Below are positions 30,343-43,391 of a stretch of DNA of 64,000 nucleotides, in pieces (positions within the stretch are counted from its first letter, which is position 1; each line of letters opens with the position of its first letter). The stretch lies in the NCBI GenBank assembly GCA_964019415.1, contig OZ025870.1, positions 10,419,733 to 10,483,732 of the forward strand. Reading direction: 5' to 3'. A program made the translations under genes and the position numbers. The stretch is from Ianthella basta (taxonomy: Eukaryota > Porifera > Demospongiae > Verongiida > Ianthellidae). The notes below the pieces were generated by a model. That model was not told the DNA's origin and ran no database searches. It saw only the letters and a list, made by a program, of their open reading frames with translations.

Positions 30343-31057
30343 ATGCGCCAAAAGGCAACTTTCATTTATTCTTCTATGCTTACCCTGCCTTGGTAAGAAG
30401 AGCAGTTGTAGAATGCATCTAGTAATTGTTACCGTCTGCATGCTGCAGCGACGGAACGACACTTTATCGCCTGTTCCCTTCTCTCCTCTTCTCTTCAACC
30501 TCCATCCAGCACTCTCCGTAGCTACTAAGCCATGTGTGTTGAGTTTCCACGCAGCTGCTAAGCAGAAACAACGCGCTGTGTTCACAGATCTCCCGCTTGA
30601 CGAGAGTGCTACAGTTTTCTGTACCGCCACGGGACAGAGACTGATTTGCGTCTGCAATGAAACTACAACCCCCTCACCAGTGCATTGGATAGATAGGAAT
30701 GGCAAGGTGCTTCCCAAACTAAAGAAGGCGGTCTACTACAGGCTGGATCACAAGCTTAAGAGGAAGAAGTCATGGACAGCTGTTCAACTCCGCATCAAGA
30801 AAGGATTTTCTTGTGCGGAGGCAGGAGTGTATACATGTGTTATTGGAGAAAGTAGAAGGAGCGTATTGGTAACTCCAGTAGGTATGTAACGGACATGGTT
30901 GCAATTGCTTTGATAGGAGACCCACACACACTGTAGTGCCAGCTTCACATAAAATATGCCCATTAGGTGTCTCTCTTCCTGGCAGGTGTAGAATGTCCTT
31001 CTGTTTCGCCTTCCCCAACTGCGTCTCCCAGCTCCAGCAGCAGCAAGACCATCAGCA
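30343..31057 (+). CDS. Secreted Ig-like domain protein, copy 2 (possible frameshift in signal exon)
   Basis: Exons: 30343-30392 (signal peptide), 30510-30881 (Ig domain), 30986-31057 (Ser-rich stalk). Splice phases in exons 2 and 3 match copy 1. Exon 2 is fully open, with CVC, VHW and VYTC as the Ig core residues. In exon 1 the frame that joins to the Ig exon reads RQLSFILLCLPCL, a good signal peptide. Here, however, a run of four A (three in copies 3 and 4) puts the ATG out of frame with it. From this ATG, translation would hit a stop early in exon 2. Either the copy is newly broken, another start is used, or the base is a sequencing error. The exon 3 donor at 31058 implies a continuation that I cannot identify. 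Confidence 0.6.
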
Positions 31058-32239
31058 GTGAGTGTATGAGGACGAATGCCTACAAGAATTGACTGTGTAT
31101 GCGTGTCACTGCATTTGCTGGCAGCTGGTGAGGATGGCAATTTCTATTGTTAATATTACGAATTGCATGACTATATAGAGCTTCCTTTTTGGCCATGGGG
31201 AATAATGTATAACCGGCGCCAGGCTGTCTTTAGTGGGGTTAGATGGAGATCCCTAGAGTGAGCACAGAGTTGTTGACTTGTAGACTTAATTTCATTTCAT
31301 CATCAATCCTGTCAGGGAATGATCATGATTGACAACCCTATAGATGGCTTCAGTGCAAGGAAACTGTACATGTATAATTGTTGCATGGCTTGCCTTCGAT
31401 CATCTGTCAGTTTACCAGTGTATAAAAATTCCTTTAAAATACAAGGGATTTATAGGAATGGCCAGCAGAAAAAGCATAGAAACAAGCAACAGGAACTGAA
31501 CGCCATGATGAACCACATTGCCATGAAGTTCGCTATGCATTCTAGATTTCTGTGTACTGCTACATAGGCCCAGATGTCTAGCTAGCTAGTCCCATGTAAC
31601 TACAAGGAATATAGGAATGCATAGCGAATTTCATGGCAATGTGGTTCCTAAGTCCCTTTTAATTCTAAAGGAATTTTTATACACTAGTTTGTGCAGTTTT
31701 GCATATCCAAAGGACTATGGCTACATCAGATAGATATCAGCGCTGACTAATACCCCTTCCTTAAATTAGCTGAAGATTGTGCAGAGCATCGAGCACAGTT
31801 ATGCCACTTTAGATGAAGCGGCTGCCGTATACTGTACAGTATACCCACACAACAAAATGGCGACGTAGGGGTATCTTTAATACACGGGGAGGACAAATTT
31901 CCTGCCCACTCCAGCGCTGTACTTATCGGATTGCCACCAGCCCTCAGATTCTAGCCCTTGACCTACATAGGTACGTAAGTCCTCGTACATGACTTGGGTC
32001 CATAGGTGCCCTGTGTTGTGCGCTAGGAGCATGCAAATATTCTGTACGAAAAAGAATAAGAATCTTATTTTAACATCCTTAAATTAGTCCTGATTGTGAA
32101 ACATGCATAAGTCATATAATACTACATGTATGCATAATGATAACAGCTTCATTAACCAAATGTAGGAGAATACTAAATTGCAATTAATAATAATAAATTA
32201 TTGAAACAAACTGAAATCCTAAATCTAATAACCTAACGC
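31058..32239. other. Ig copy 2 flank with P1 MITE (31416-31687)
   Basis: The stretch parallels 518-1724 after copy 1: the same flank, then P1 with both arms, then the 'caaaatggcg' segment. The Z element present after copy 1 is absent here, so copy 2 shows the state before Z insertion near 1725. Confidence 0.5.
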
Positions 32240-32606
32240 ACATTTTCCTTATTCAGGATATTCTCCTTAAATTCCGGACGGAACGTCATGAAACTTGGAA
32301 GTATTACGACAAGGCGTAGTGTGAGTTACCTTGACGAGCCAAAATTTGGTTTAAAGTTGTTCCTTTCATGTTCTTGCCACTTTTACGGTCCCCGCCATAT
32401 CTAAGAGATAGGGAAAAGATTGTGTTGCATTGTCCCGAAACTCCTCCTTCAATTTTCCACCAATCTTCCCCAAACTTAGAAGAACACATCATGTCAATAC
32501 AGGGTTGACCTAAGGTGGTTAGTGCCTTCCCTACCAGACTCCTTTAGATGAAATGTATTAACATAAGTAACTTCTGTGCACGCCGAGTTTACGGAGCGAG
32601 TCCACG
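32240..32606. repeat. Dispersed repeat shared with 5500-5960
   Basis: Homologous from 'ggatattctcc' to 'tttacggagcgagtcc'. No conserved reading frame. Confidence 0.5.
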
Positions 32607-32945
32607 GAAGATTCAAAAGATTATTGGCCTCAGCAAGAATCCCCTCTCTCCTGGAGACCACAGGCATTGCTCGCTCTGACAGAAGGAGGCCAGATGGGAT
32701 CTCAGTGATGCCTTATAATTAGAAGAATGGTTGGACACCTGCCAAGCCAAAAAGGCAAACCCTAGAAGTACACCCCTTTAGGTTCCAGTCACCATTTTGT
32801 TCCTTTCGCCACTGAAACATCAGGGCCGGGTGTTTGGGCCAGAGGCCATGTCCTTCATAAAGAAGTTGGGTAGCAGGATCAGAGCTGAGACCTGGGAGCC
32901 ATGCTCACTGCAGTAGTGCAATGGTTTAGGCACTGCCCATTTTCA
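32607..32945 (+). pseudogene. Fragment of the non-LTR element seen at 9551-10975
   Basis: The stretch retains the RRPDG segment (near 32687) and parts of the following domain, with stops and deletions. It is joined directly to the repeat upstream and continues into the M16 upstream region as in copy A. Confidence 0.7.
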
Positions 32946-33741
32946 CTACTAGTAAGTAGTAATTTTGTTATAATATTATACGTATATGCAGGCAGCTTTC
33001 ACTTGACCCTTTAAAGATGTATTACTTATAGTTTAAATAAATAAATGAATGTATAATTGTTGAACTTTTGCAAACACAGATAAGGGGGAACAAAAAATTA
33101 CAGGAAATATTTTTGCTACTCCTATCATAACAAACAATTATACTGTTCATGCAAATATTTAGTGATCATTTGCAGCTATTTTTTGTACATGTAACAGAGT
33201 GGCAGCCAGTACAAATTTCTACAATGAGTACATCATAGCGCAAGCAGCTGCAAATGGTACAATGTTTAGCTAGCTGCTTAAAGCATTATCATTTTTCAGA
33301 AAGTGTTTAGTGTAAGAGTTGAGCAAAGTTATAACAGAGGAAGAAGACCTAAGGATCAAATGTTCTGTCATTTTAATGAAGTGACTGCTGTGTTTGCATA
33401 ATATATAGCATTCTATACAATAGTACTTTTAAATACGTTAAGTATACATATTCTCCTTCTGTCTCTGTACGTGTCTTTCTCCCACCATATTCCAAGCTCT
33501 ACTCAATATCTGTCTGTTTCTTTCCTCCCTCCATTGCAACCTTCCTCCCTCCCATGCATCCTTTCTTCTCTCCCTCTTTCCTCTCTCCTTCCTCCACTTC
33601 CTTAATCCGGCCCTTCCTCCACTTAACTTTTCTCCATCCTCATTCCCTCTCTCCCTCCCACATTCACTCGGATTCCACATTTCTCCTCTTTGCCTTTTTC
33701 CGATCTCTACCTCCTTATTTATCTTTCTTTTTCACTCTTAG
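32946..33741. other. Upstream region of M16 copy B
   Basis: Homologous to 10976-11737. It ends in a C/T-rich tract and the conserved 'tttttcactcttag' acceptor. No in-frame ATG is found: the hydrophobic stretch PFSDLYLLIYLSFSLLASI at 33691-33760 would need a non-ATG start, so I treat most of it as intron. Confidence 0.4.
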
Positions 33742-36292
33742 CCAGTATTAGCCTTTCTGCAGCTGTTTCCTCCCCATCTGTTTCTCCTTCACTCTCTCCT
33801 TCCCCCTCATTTTCCCCTTCACTCTCTCCTTCCCCCTCACTCTCTTCTTCACTCTCTTCTTCCCCTTCGCTCTCCCCTTCACCCTCTTTGTCACCCAAGC
33901 CAGCTGTTCGGTGCAGCAATGACTCTGAAGTTTGCAAAGGCACAAACAATGCCTTCCAGTACCGAGTCATCACTCTACCCAATGCTTTGAGAGTGCTGCT
34001 CATCTCCAACAACAAGACATCCACGGCGACAGCTGCTATGGACGTCCGCTCTGGCACCTTCCAAGACACCATACCTGGGTTGGCTAACTTTTGTACAAAC
34101 ATGCTCTTTCTCGGAACTCAAAAATACCCAGCGGAGGATGCCTACTCTCAGTTTTTGAGAGCAAATGGTGGTGTTCGAAATGCCTACACTGCTTCTGAAA
34201 ACACCAATTATTTCTTTTCTGTGAATAGTGATAAGTTGGAGGAAGCTCTGGATCGATTTGCACAGTTCTTCATTGGTCCACTGTTTAATGAAGATGCATT
34301 AAACCGTGAGATTAATGCCATTAACTCGCAGTTTGAGTTACTCAGAGGAATTCCCTTCTGGCGCACTAACCTACTATTAAAGGATGTTGCTGACCCAAGA
34401 AGCAAGTTTTCAAGGTAATGTTAACATTATTGGGATTGTTCCTTCTGATCATGATGAGTATTGCTTCTTATAAGACTGGTAGCTACTATAGCTATGTAGC
34501 CATACCAGGAGAGCCTGCACAGTCATATACGTAGTATAGATTATGTACATTTGTGATGTGTACTATAATTTTGTATGACATTAATTTGCATACTTATCTG
34601 CATATTAGACAGTGCTGCATGGTGTGATTAGATGCATATGTGTACATACATTGGTGAAAACTTTGTAAGTGTGGTAATGTTTAGCCATTGCAATTGGTAT
34701 AAGGTAAACTGGGGTAATTTCGTCACTAGGGTAGTTCCATCAGTTTGGCTTAATCTCAACTCTTCTTCCTTCACGATGGGCTTTTAGCTCAGCACAACAC
34801 CGCTATTTTGCAACCTGTCTACAACACTCTCTAAACATAAGCAGGAGTGAATGTGCTCATTCTTGATAAGTAGTAACTGTGTAGACTCACATGATGGAAT
34901 TATCCCTGTTTGAAATAGTGACGGTATTACTCCAGTTTACCTTTGATTACCAGTAATGTGAGCATGCATGCATTGTGTGCTCACATGACTGTACGCATTA
35001 AGATAATTATAGGTTTCTATTGTAATTATGGCCTGGTGCACACTGGTTCTGATCACAAAGACTGTAGGAATATATTGTGAGATTGTTCTGTATTGTTACT
35101 TGAAAGGTTCCACATTGGTAACACTGCTACACTCACTGTTCCTGGCATTCGGCAGCAAGTCATGGAATTCTACCAGAAAAGATACTCTGCCAATATTGTG
35201 AGTGTCCCAAAGTAGATGGTATAGCTAGACAATAACAGGTAGAATATTAATGGAAAATAATAATTATACTATCAATTGCAAACATGTGTGTTATTGTGAT
35301 CCTTGTAATTGGCCTTAATTGTTCCCATCACTGAGACCGCATTGCCTAACTAATAGCGACAAAGATCCTCTGGAAGAGAATTTCAACAGAAGGTGGCTCC
35401 TCCTGTTTAGAATTTCATGCGATGCCCCGGTTCATGAAGGAACTTGAGTGTCACCGGGCCACAGACAACTGTTGTTTCTAAGGCCACAGGTGCCAAATGA
35501 TGACTTAATTGATTCAAGCTCTGCATACTTCGCTTGCTTCCTCTGCTCTGCCGAAGCTGCGACTGCACTTGGCCAGCGAAGTTGGGGAGGGGACATACAT
35601 GTCAGGACAGGTTGTAGTTTATATTTCCATACAGAGGGACAATGTGGTCCCAGTGATGGGAACAATTAAGGACAAATTCCAGTAATAAAGGAGTCGGAAA
35701 TGCCCTAGCAGTAATCTGTTGATTAAATGACACACTTCTAGTGCATATCTGTTCCCCATTGTTTCATAATGTATTATGTATAATGTATTATGAGAGCTGC
35801 ATGCAAATTAAAGCCATAATGATACTATATAGACCTGTGCCATGAACCTTTGAACCATCCTGTATTGCTAAGCAGTCGACTAGCGATCATTACTAGCAAC
35901 TTATATGCCCAAACTATAATAGATGCAGCTAGTCATTTATGGAAAGGAGGATGTTGAGCAGCTTGAGGTATGGGCAAGAGAGATATTCTCTAACATCTCC
36001 AATAAAGGCATCCAACCTCCCCTACCTCCAAGTGGACCCTTCCCCACTGGTTACAAGGCAAGGCTGATTGTCTACAAACCACTGACTCCCACTCCCCAGC
36101 TCGGAATCATATGGCAGATACCGAGCAGGCAGGACCTGTACAGGTACACAGGATATGGCCTGCATATACAGAGCTAGCGAAGAGAGCGCATGCTGGCAGG
36201 TTGGTTCTAATTGAATATCAATGCGTCTCTGCTTCTCTCTATCTCTCTCTCCTCTGTCACACCATTCTTCATACACACACATGCACACACAC

Positions 36293-36377
<85 letters not shown>

Positions 36378-39300
36378 TTCTTCAGGTTTGGAGTAATGAA
36401 GTTCATCTCAGAGCTCCTCAACCATGCAGGAAAGGGGAGTCTCTCTCACTACCTCAAGAACACTCACTCCTGGGCTTCTTCCATAATATTCTATCAACTA
36501 GATAGCACTAGCGGTTTTGCTCTCTTCTTCATTGACATTGACCTGACAGACGCTGGTGTTGCTCATGTGGAGGATGTGGTTACAGGAGTGTTTGGGTACA
36601 TTGCAATGCTGAAGGACAGTGAGGATGCTGAGTTGAATGCAGTGTGGGAGGGGCTGAATGCACTGGACCAGATAAAGTTTGACTATGCACCGCCACCTTC
36701 TGGCTCTGTGTTCGAGATCAGGTGAGCTTCGTGCATGTGTACACATAATATAAATCCAATCAATCAGTAGTATGGATGATATAAAGAATTCCATATATAG
36801 GAATCTGCACAATGTCTTTTTTCTACATGATATTGTGAAGTGCATGTTAAAATTTGCTTCATGCTGTCTGCATTTCTTCTTTCGCCTTCTGCATTATGAG
36901 TTAATTTCCTCAATTTTTTCATTCTTTGCTTAAATTACTGCACTTTGGTCATACTCCGTACTCACTTCTCTTTCCACCAGTAACCTAGCAGCAACAATGC
37001 GGACAGTCAAGGACCCCGCAGACTTTCTCTCTCCTCCCCAGCGATCTATATGGAACATCACACAAGTCAGATGTTTCCTCAATTACCTCACACCGGACAA
37101 TAGCAACATTCTTTTTGCAAAACCTGACCTTTTATACAGCAACGAGACCACGCCTCCAAGTATCCATGGTGACTGCACCCAACCAGGAACAGCCCGACAC
37201 AACTTCAACGTGTCATCAGCCGATTTATATGAGCCCTACTATGGCACTCTGTATGCACTGTATTGTACTGACCCGGAGCTGATCAAGAAGTGGGAAGATC
37301 CTGACATTCCCAAGGGCACTTTCTTCTTGCCTGATTTTCAAAGGTACGCACCTCGAGCTCACAACCTCACCCTTCTACCCCTACCGGATGATCATAGCAA
37401 AACACCTCATTTGGTACTTGACAATCTAAATGGTAAGTGCACATCTAAAAATTTATGTATAATAATTATATGCATGACGTCGACAAAATAATATATGTGT
37501 GACTTAACCCCCCACCCCCCCATCTTTACATCCTGTCTTTTCCTTTGTTACCAATAAGCCAGTACTGGCTGTGCAGCCTCTGATTACATGCTGCTGTCAC
37601 TTTAATAATAAGAACATATATGTAGGTGTTGGCTGATCTGTTAGTGTACAATTGCCAATGTTTTAGCTACACCTGAAACATACAGTAGTTCCATTTAATA
37701 GACTACAGACTTTTTATGGAATGTGAGAAACAATAATACAGTGGAACATGTCTAGGATGGTCATTGCATTAGGCAGCCACCTCTCTATAAAGGTCAATTA
37801 GAACTGGCCCACAAGTGGCTGTCATAGACAGGTTCCACTGTATATTGCATGTTCTTGATCAATTCTTGATGTGCCTGCAATAATTATTATCTTTTTACAT
37901 TGCCAGTTGTGTAGCTTATAATTTTAATCTTTGTTATGCATGCACACTTTCCCTTACTTCTCTCCTCAAGGCTACCGAGTGTGGTGGATGCAGGACTACC
38001 AGTTCAGAGACCCTATTGTGATTGTCAAGTGTCAGGCTTACACAGGAGCAGTGGCAGCGACAGTGAAGGACCAAGGTGTGTGTGTGTGGACAATAGAGGT
38101 ATTGTATGCGGTGCGCACTTGCTTTATTGCATTTTTGCAAGCACATGCTTTGATATTCAAGCAAGTTACACTCAACAGCTATATACACAAGGCACATGTG
38201 AACAAACTGAATAAATGAGAAGTGAAAGTTGTTTGGGCAGCCTCAGAACTACTATGGATCCCAAGATAAGATTCCAAGTAGCCCACACCCAGCCCACCCT
38301 ATCCTTTCGCTCCACTGCCACTTGTCTCTTCGGATTGCATTTGCAATATATAATGCTATAATTACGTTTGTGCCTGTTCGTTTTTCTCTCCTGCAGCCCT
38401 GTCCCAAGTGTTTGTCGACTATGTGAATAAACTACTGAGTGAAGTGACTGATGTAGCCTCAGCTGCATCATATCAGGTGAACTTTGACCTCTTGCCAAGC
38501 GGCCTCACCCTTCAGTTCTCTGGTTACAGCGACCCAGTGGTGTTTATGAGATTCATGAAGGACGTGCTGAGTGGTAAGAGATTGAAATGCAATAACTATA
38601 GTATTAGTGCATGGCTTTAAGACATCCTACTGTTATATACATATACATATTCTGGAGCCCAATGATCATGAAAAATTGTATATGCATGACTTGTGCATAA
38701 ATTTCTATACAGCATCTGAAGTTCACCGCACTTGTATGCTTAATACAGCACTATTACGTCTAACTGTGTATGCAGAGGTATCTGATAGATCAGCTGCATC
38801 CTTCAGAGTGAACATAGACACCCTAGAACTAGCTTACCGACGAGTGGTGAACTTCCTGAGGAACTACCTGACTTCTACACTACCCTACCAATATGCAGGA
38901 GAGCTAACAAGGTGAGGTTCTGAACATGAATTCTGGGCACTGCCACTTCTGAAAGTGTATGGAATGTTTAACTCTCGCATAATTATCTTTATATTAAAGC
39001 TAGCAACGAGTCAACCAGTGTGCCAGCATATAATTATGATTGTAGATTCTACATAAGAGAGAATTTGACAAACTTGCTGCTACTTCTCTGTTGTTTCTCC
39101 TTAGAGTGATGCTGGTGGACCCGCACTATTCACGCGCAGAGGTGTTGGCGGTACTGGTCAATGTCACTGTGGACGATTTACCAACTGCTTTGGCTCATTA
39201 TAAGGATGATGTCATAGTTTCCATTTCCAGACTGGAGTGCTATGTAACTGGGAATGTGGACCGAGATGGGGTGAGCAATATATGTCTCCTCTGATTATAC

Positions 39301-41531
39301 ATCTAACTATATATGGAAAAATGATAATTATAGTTCACTACATAAAGTGGCTTGTTTTACCAAGTAGTGCTCTTGGTAAACTAGAGATTCTGCACACTAA
39401 GTAAAACATAGTAAACTGGTGTTTAACTTTACCAACGTAGTAAGACAATAATGAATATCATCAATTGCTGTACCATACCATTAGACACGAGAAGCTTGAT
39501 TTATTCAATTGTATTGCCTTGTGTCTAGCACAGAAATAATCTTGTGTGTGACAATGTGTTGAGCTATGCAACATCTGCATTCATCAGTATAATTATTGAA
39601 TATGCTGCTCTTCTACTTGCCCTCAGGCCATTGAGTACTCTGGAGCAATCCGTGAGGCGTTACTGCAGAACTCCACTTCTGAAGTAAGTCAAGAGGAGGA
39701 GGGAGTGAGGGTGGTCAAAATGAAGCAAGGCACCAGAGCACTTGTAACAAGGACTCTTAATCCAGAGGTGGATGACAACTCAGCCATCATGGTGGTGAAA
39801 GAGGTACGTAAGCATGCAGTTTATCATAGAGTCTTTCTATAATACATATCATGCTAGTGCAGTGACTACCCAGATTTTCTAGTACCAAAATATTTTGGAT
39901 AACTTCATGTTGATTGTAAATGTGTGTATACATTAAACACCATTCCTGTAGATGCATGTATATATATGTACAGTCCTTTAAGTTCCCTAGCCACCCTTTT
40001 CTTACTTCAATCTGCCACTCATAAGCCCCACACCCATGCATCTACTTTCTCGGGTAACTTCCTTAATTCACTCCTTATTACTCCACTATAAATTGCTCAA
40101 TGAACATCCTTTCCTTCCTCCAGTCACTTTTCTCCTCTGTTCATCCTCCTCAATTGTAGGTTGGTCCTTTGTGTGAAGTTACCACTGATCCTAAAGATGG
40201 CTCCCCAGTGACCTGTAGTGAGGAGTCTCTGGAGAACACAGTGTACTCTAACGTACTAAACCTGATTATGTCGGTAAGTGAGGAAACATTGGACTATAGG
40301 GCATACACACACCCACACACACACACACATGCGCACGCAAGCATGCAAGCACACACACATATACAAGCACATGCACATGCACATGCATGCAATTTCATAA
40401 TGTACAATCAGTGAATGCCATAGAAAAAGCTACTCACACACATATCGCACATACACATTGTACCCATGCTCTAATATGTCCTCTTAGCAAAAACTTCAAA
40501 TCCAATTGGTAGGAATCATAAAGATCTACCCCACAGCACTGCAACCAAGCTTAAGATTGGCTACATAACACATCAGAATGTATGAATCAATCTTAAACTA
40601 ATGCGATTGGCTGGGTTATTCATCACTATGGAGCTAGTAATGTATACCTTTGAACTCGCATTCGCTTGGTCTGTATAGTTCGAAGCAACATTTTGTGACA
40701 GGAGCACATATTGAGTAAGATGGCCTGGCAGACAAGTTCGCCGACAGAAGACAATTCCACTACACACAGCCTGCATGGGCTGTTCTATAAACACTAGCAC
40801 CTCATCTGTGCAAAATTAAAATAGCACAAATGCAATCATTGGCATGGGCGCATCCCGCTCCTACCCCATGCATCCATTTTTTCTTTCGTTATGTGCTCCT
40901 AATGTGTATACTAATATTATAATAATAATAGATATCACATCACAATGAATGTTCCCGCATGTCCATTTTTCTGTAGGATGCCTGCTTTAATACACTTAGG
41001 ACGCAGGAGCAACTGGGACATGCAGTTTTCTGCGGCACCTTTACACTTGAAAATTTGGTAACCACCCTATTCTTTGAAGTTCAAAGCTCCTTCAGAGGTC
41101 CTCCTTACCTTCTTGATCGTATCAACAACTTCACTATCACCTATCTTACGTCTGAGCTAAGTAATGCATTCTTTAAGCAAGGTTTGGAAGCGTACAAGGT
41201 TATACTAAAAGCAGAGGACAGAACTCTTCAAGAACAGGTGAATAGACTGTGGATACAAATTCACAACCAGCATTACGAATTCAATCGCAGAGAGGTCCTG
41301 CTGAATATAACAGAGCGTGTAACCTACGCACAATTTGTTGACTTCTACAAAGCATACGTTCTAGGAAATTTGAACAATGGAGGCCAGACAAGTGTTAAGG
41401 AGCTGCTTATTGGCACTTTTAGTGCTAAGGTTGCCGATGTTACCTTTGATGTACCTCGGCAGGTAGAAGAACAAGACCAGTATGAGTCAGCGAGAGAGTT
41501 CAAGAAGTCAGCCGTGTACTGGGATCAGTAG
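33742..41531 (+). CDS. Insulysin-like M16A family protein, copy B, predicted catalytically dead
   Basis: Exons: 33742-34414, 35107-35197, 35923-36143, 36386-36721, 36981-37432, 37971-38075, 38397-38573, 38776-38911, 39105-39270, 39627-39803, 40160-40273, 40977-41531. All borders are GT-AG and exon lengths equal copy A's, except exon 1 (+93 bp, an expanded Ser/Pro tract) and exon 5 (+6 bp). The frame is open to the stop at 41529. Where active enzymes have HxxEH it reads NFCTN (34086-34100), and the distal Glu is Gln (34329-34331). The C-terminal LGYIV Tyr is His (41019-41021), while the preceding Arg (NTLRTQEQ) is kept. The rest is conservative (GVRNAYTASENTNY, ALDRFAQFF, IKKWEDPDIP), so folding is likely retained. 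It may act as a binding or decoy protein; that is inference. The first exon is not located. Confidence 0.85.
33765..33900 (+). repeat. Ser/Pro-rich repeat tract in exon 1 of copy B
   Basis: TCTCCTTCC-like units encode repeated Ser-Pro-Ser/Leu steps (SPSLSPSPS...). The tract is about 30 residues longer than in copies A and C. It sits between the putative secretory leader and the first M16 domain and looks like a flexible, probably O-glycosylated linker. Confidence 0.7.
34703..34941. mobile_element. Old MITE in M16 intron 1 (copy B)
   Basis: Orthologue of 12606-12845, with similar inverted ends. Confidence 0.5.
35307..35677. mobile_element. MITE in M16 intron 2 (copy B)
   Basis: Orthologue of 13617-13998. 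The CCCATCACTG ends are conserved. Confidence 0.55.
36272..36376 (+). repeat. (CA)n microsatellite in intron 3 of copy B
   Basis: About 40 CA units ending just before the exon 4 acceptor; longer than in copy A. Confidence 0.95.
37739..37840. mobile_element. Tc1/mariner-like MITE in intron 5 of copy B
   Basis: Both CAGTGGAAC ends are present. About 80 internal bases found at 15910-16093 are missing. Confidence 0.6.
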
Positions 41532-42032
41532 TACAGTTAATGTTGAATGTAGCGCTGCATTAAACACAAAAGAATAATCTGGAGAACTTTATCATAGTCT
41601 GTAGTCTGACTTTCAGCTTCATTAATAACTCTTTGTGCAGTTGTAGTGAGTTATGCACACCATATGAAGGGACATTATACGTAGTATTGTGCTTTATAGC
41701 TATATAGGCGAAGGCCATATGATGCTGATTATAATAGTATGGTAAATATAATCGCAATTGTGTATTCTGCATGCTTGGTGCATTAACCATTAAAGACAAG
41801 TGATCAATATATATATATATATATATGCATCACTCTAGATCTGTTAACTAAGCATGTAGTTGTTCCTTATAATTATAAGCCCTTTTGCTCTTTATGGACA
41901 GATGCCCTTCGAACGCGCGCTCCGGAGTGCATAGCTACTTTCCGGAAAAACTACGGAGAATATGGACTATAGTCCAAGAACCTTTTTACTGGATCAGTGA
42001 GGGTGGGTCATTGAGCAGCAATGCCTCAAGCC

Positions 42033-42182
42033 CCTCCAAGTGTTCACAGAGTTAGACTCGAATGACCACTGGGACGAAGATTACTCGTTTGCACTGGGCT
42101 ACTCTTCTAGATGGCCAAAATTTGCTGTTGTTCCAAGAAATGGCTCAATGACAAGTGTGTCCATGGTGCTACACACCCTGCC
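42033..42182 (+). other. Short acidic open stretch downstream of M16 copies
   Basis: The frame reads VFTELDSNDHWDEDYSF, then AVVPRNGSMTSVSM. Homologues lie at 51153-51308 (one in-frame TAG) and in degraded form at about 25453-25580. The shared acidic, exon-like stretch of about 45 residues ends where R3 sequence begins in every copy, so it may be an orphan exon cut off by R3. Function not recognised. Confidence 0.3.
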
Positions 42183-42540
42183 ACAATTCAGAATGTGTTT
42201 CCACTGTTGCTTGGAAGTCATAAAAGTTGACTGGCCCATGAGTAATTCGCATTCGAATTCCATAAGAAAGTAGAGAAACAAGGGTGTGCAAAAGTGTTTC
42301 CTCCAAAAACAAGGGCAGATGTAGGGATGGTGCAGTGTGTACCTGCAAGGCATGGCGAAACCACCTAGCAGAAAAGCTGTAGGAACAAAGAGGATGGCCG
42401 GTACATGCAAAAGGGGGGGCGGGCCAGTCCATGCAAAACCCAGGTCATTAACATGCGCTGACTTTGAATACATTTTCAGCATCCCTACATCTGCCAACAT
42501 TTTGCTGCACCTCCTACTACTGCATGCCCATTCCAGCTCT
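42150..42540. mobile_element. R3 left-arm fragment before M16 copy C
   Basis: The R3 left arm runs from 'acaagtgtgtccatggtgc' to CAACATTTTGC. It is cut at about 42540, where it joins sequence homologous to the M16 upstream region (33158 onward). This junction is the left breakpoint of the copy C duplication. Confidence 0.6.
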
Positions 42541-43391
42541 TCAATATTTAGTGATCATTTGCAGTTATTTTGTACATGTAACAGAGTGGCAGCCAGTACA
42601 AATTTCTACAATATGTACATCATAGTGCAAGCAGCTGCAAATGACCCAATGTTTGACCAGCTGCTTAAAACAATATATTTTCTGCAGACAGTGTTTAGTG
42701 TATGAGTTGAGCAAAGTTATAACAGAGGAAGAAGACCCAAGGATCAAATGTTCTGTCATTTTAATGATTCGAAGTGACTGCTGTGTTTGCATAATATATA
42801 GGATTCTATACAATACTACTTTTATATACGTTAAGTATACAAATTCTTCTTCTGTCTCTGTACGTGACTTTCTCCCACCGTATTCCAAACTCTACTCAAT
42901 ATCTGTCTGTTTCTTTCCTCCCTCCATTGCAACCTTCCTCACTACCATGCATCCAACCTTCCTCCCTCCTTCCTCTCTCCCTTCTCCACTTACTAATCTG
43001 GTCTTTCCTCCACTTAACTTCTCTCCACCCCCATTTCCTCTCTCTCACTCACACATTCACTCGGATTCCATATTTCTCCCTCTTTGCCCATTTTGATCTC
43101 TACCTCCTTATTTCCCTTACTTTTTCACTCTTAGCCAGTATTAGCCTTTCTGCAGCTGTTTCCTCCCCATCTGTTTCTCCGTCACCCTCACTGTTTCCCA
43201 CCATAATAGAAGAACGGTGCTAAAATGATGCTGAAGTTTGCAAAGGCACAAACAATGCCTTCCAGTACCGAGTCATCACTCTACCCAATGCTTTGAGAGT
43301 GCTGCTCATGTCCAACAACAAGACATCCACGGCAGCAGCTGCAATGGACGTCCGCTCTGACACCTTCCAAGACACCATACCTGGGTTGGCT

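Noticed and set aside
33690-33760. Direct start of M16 copy B at a TTG followed by a hydrophobic leader
   Set aside because: Animal nuclear genes rarely start at TTG. A conserved pyrimidine tract and AG lie within it in all copies, and copies A and C lack an equivalent start.
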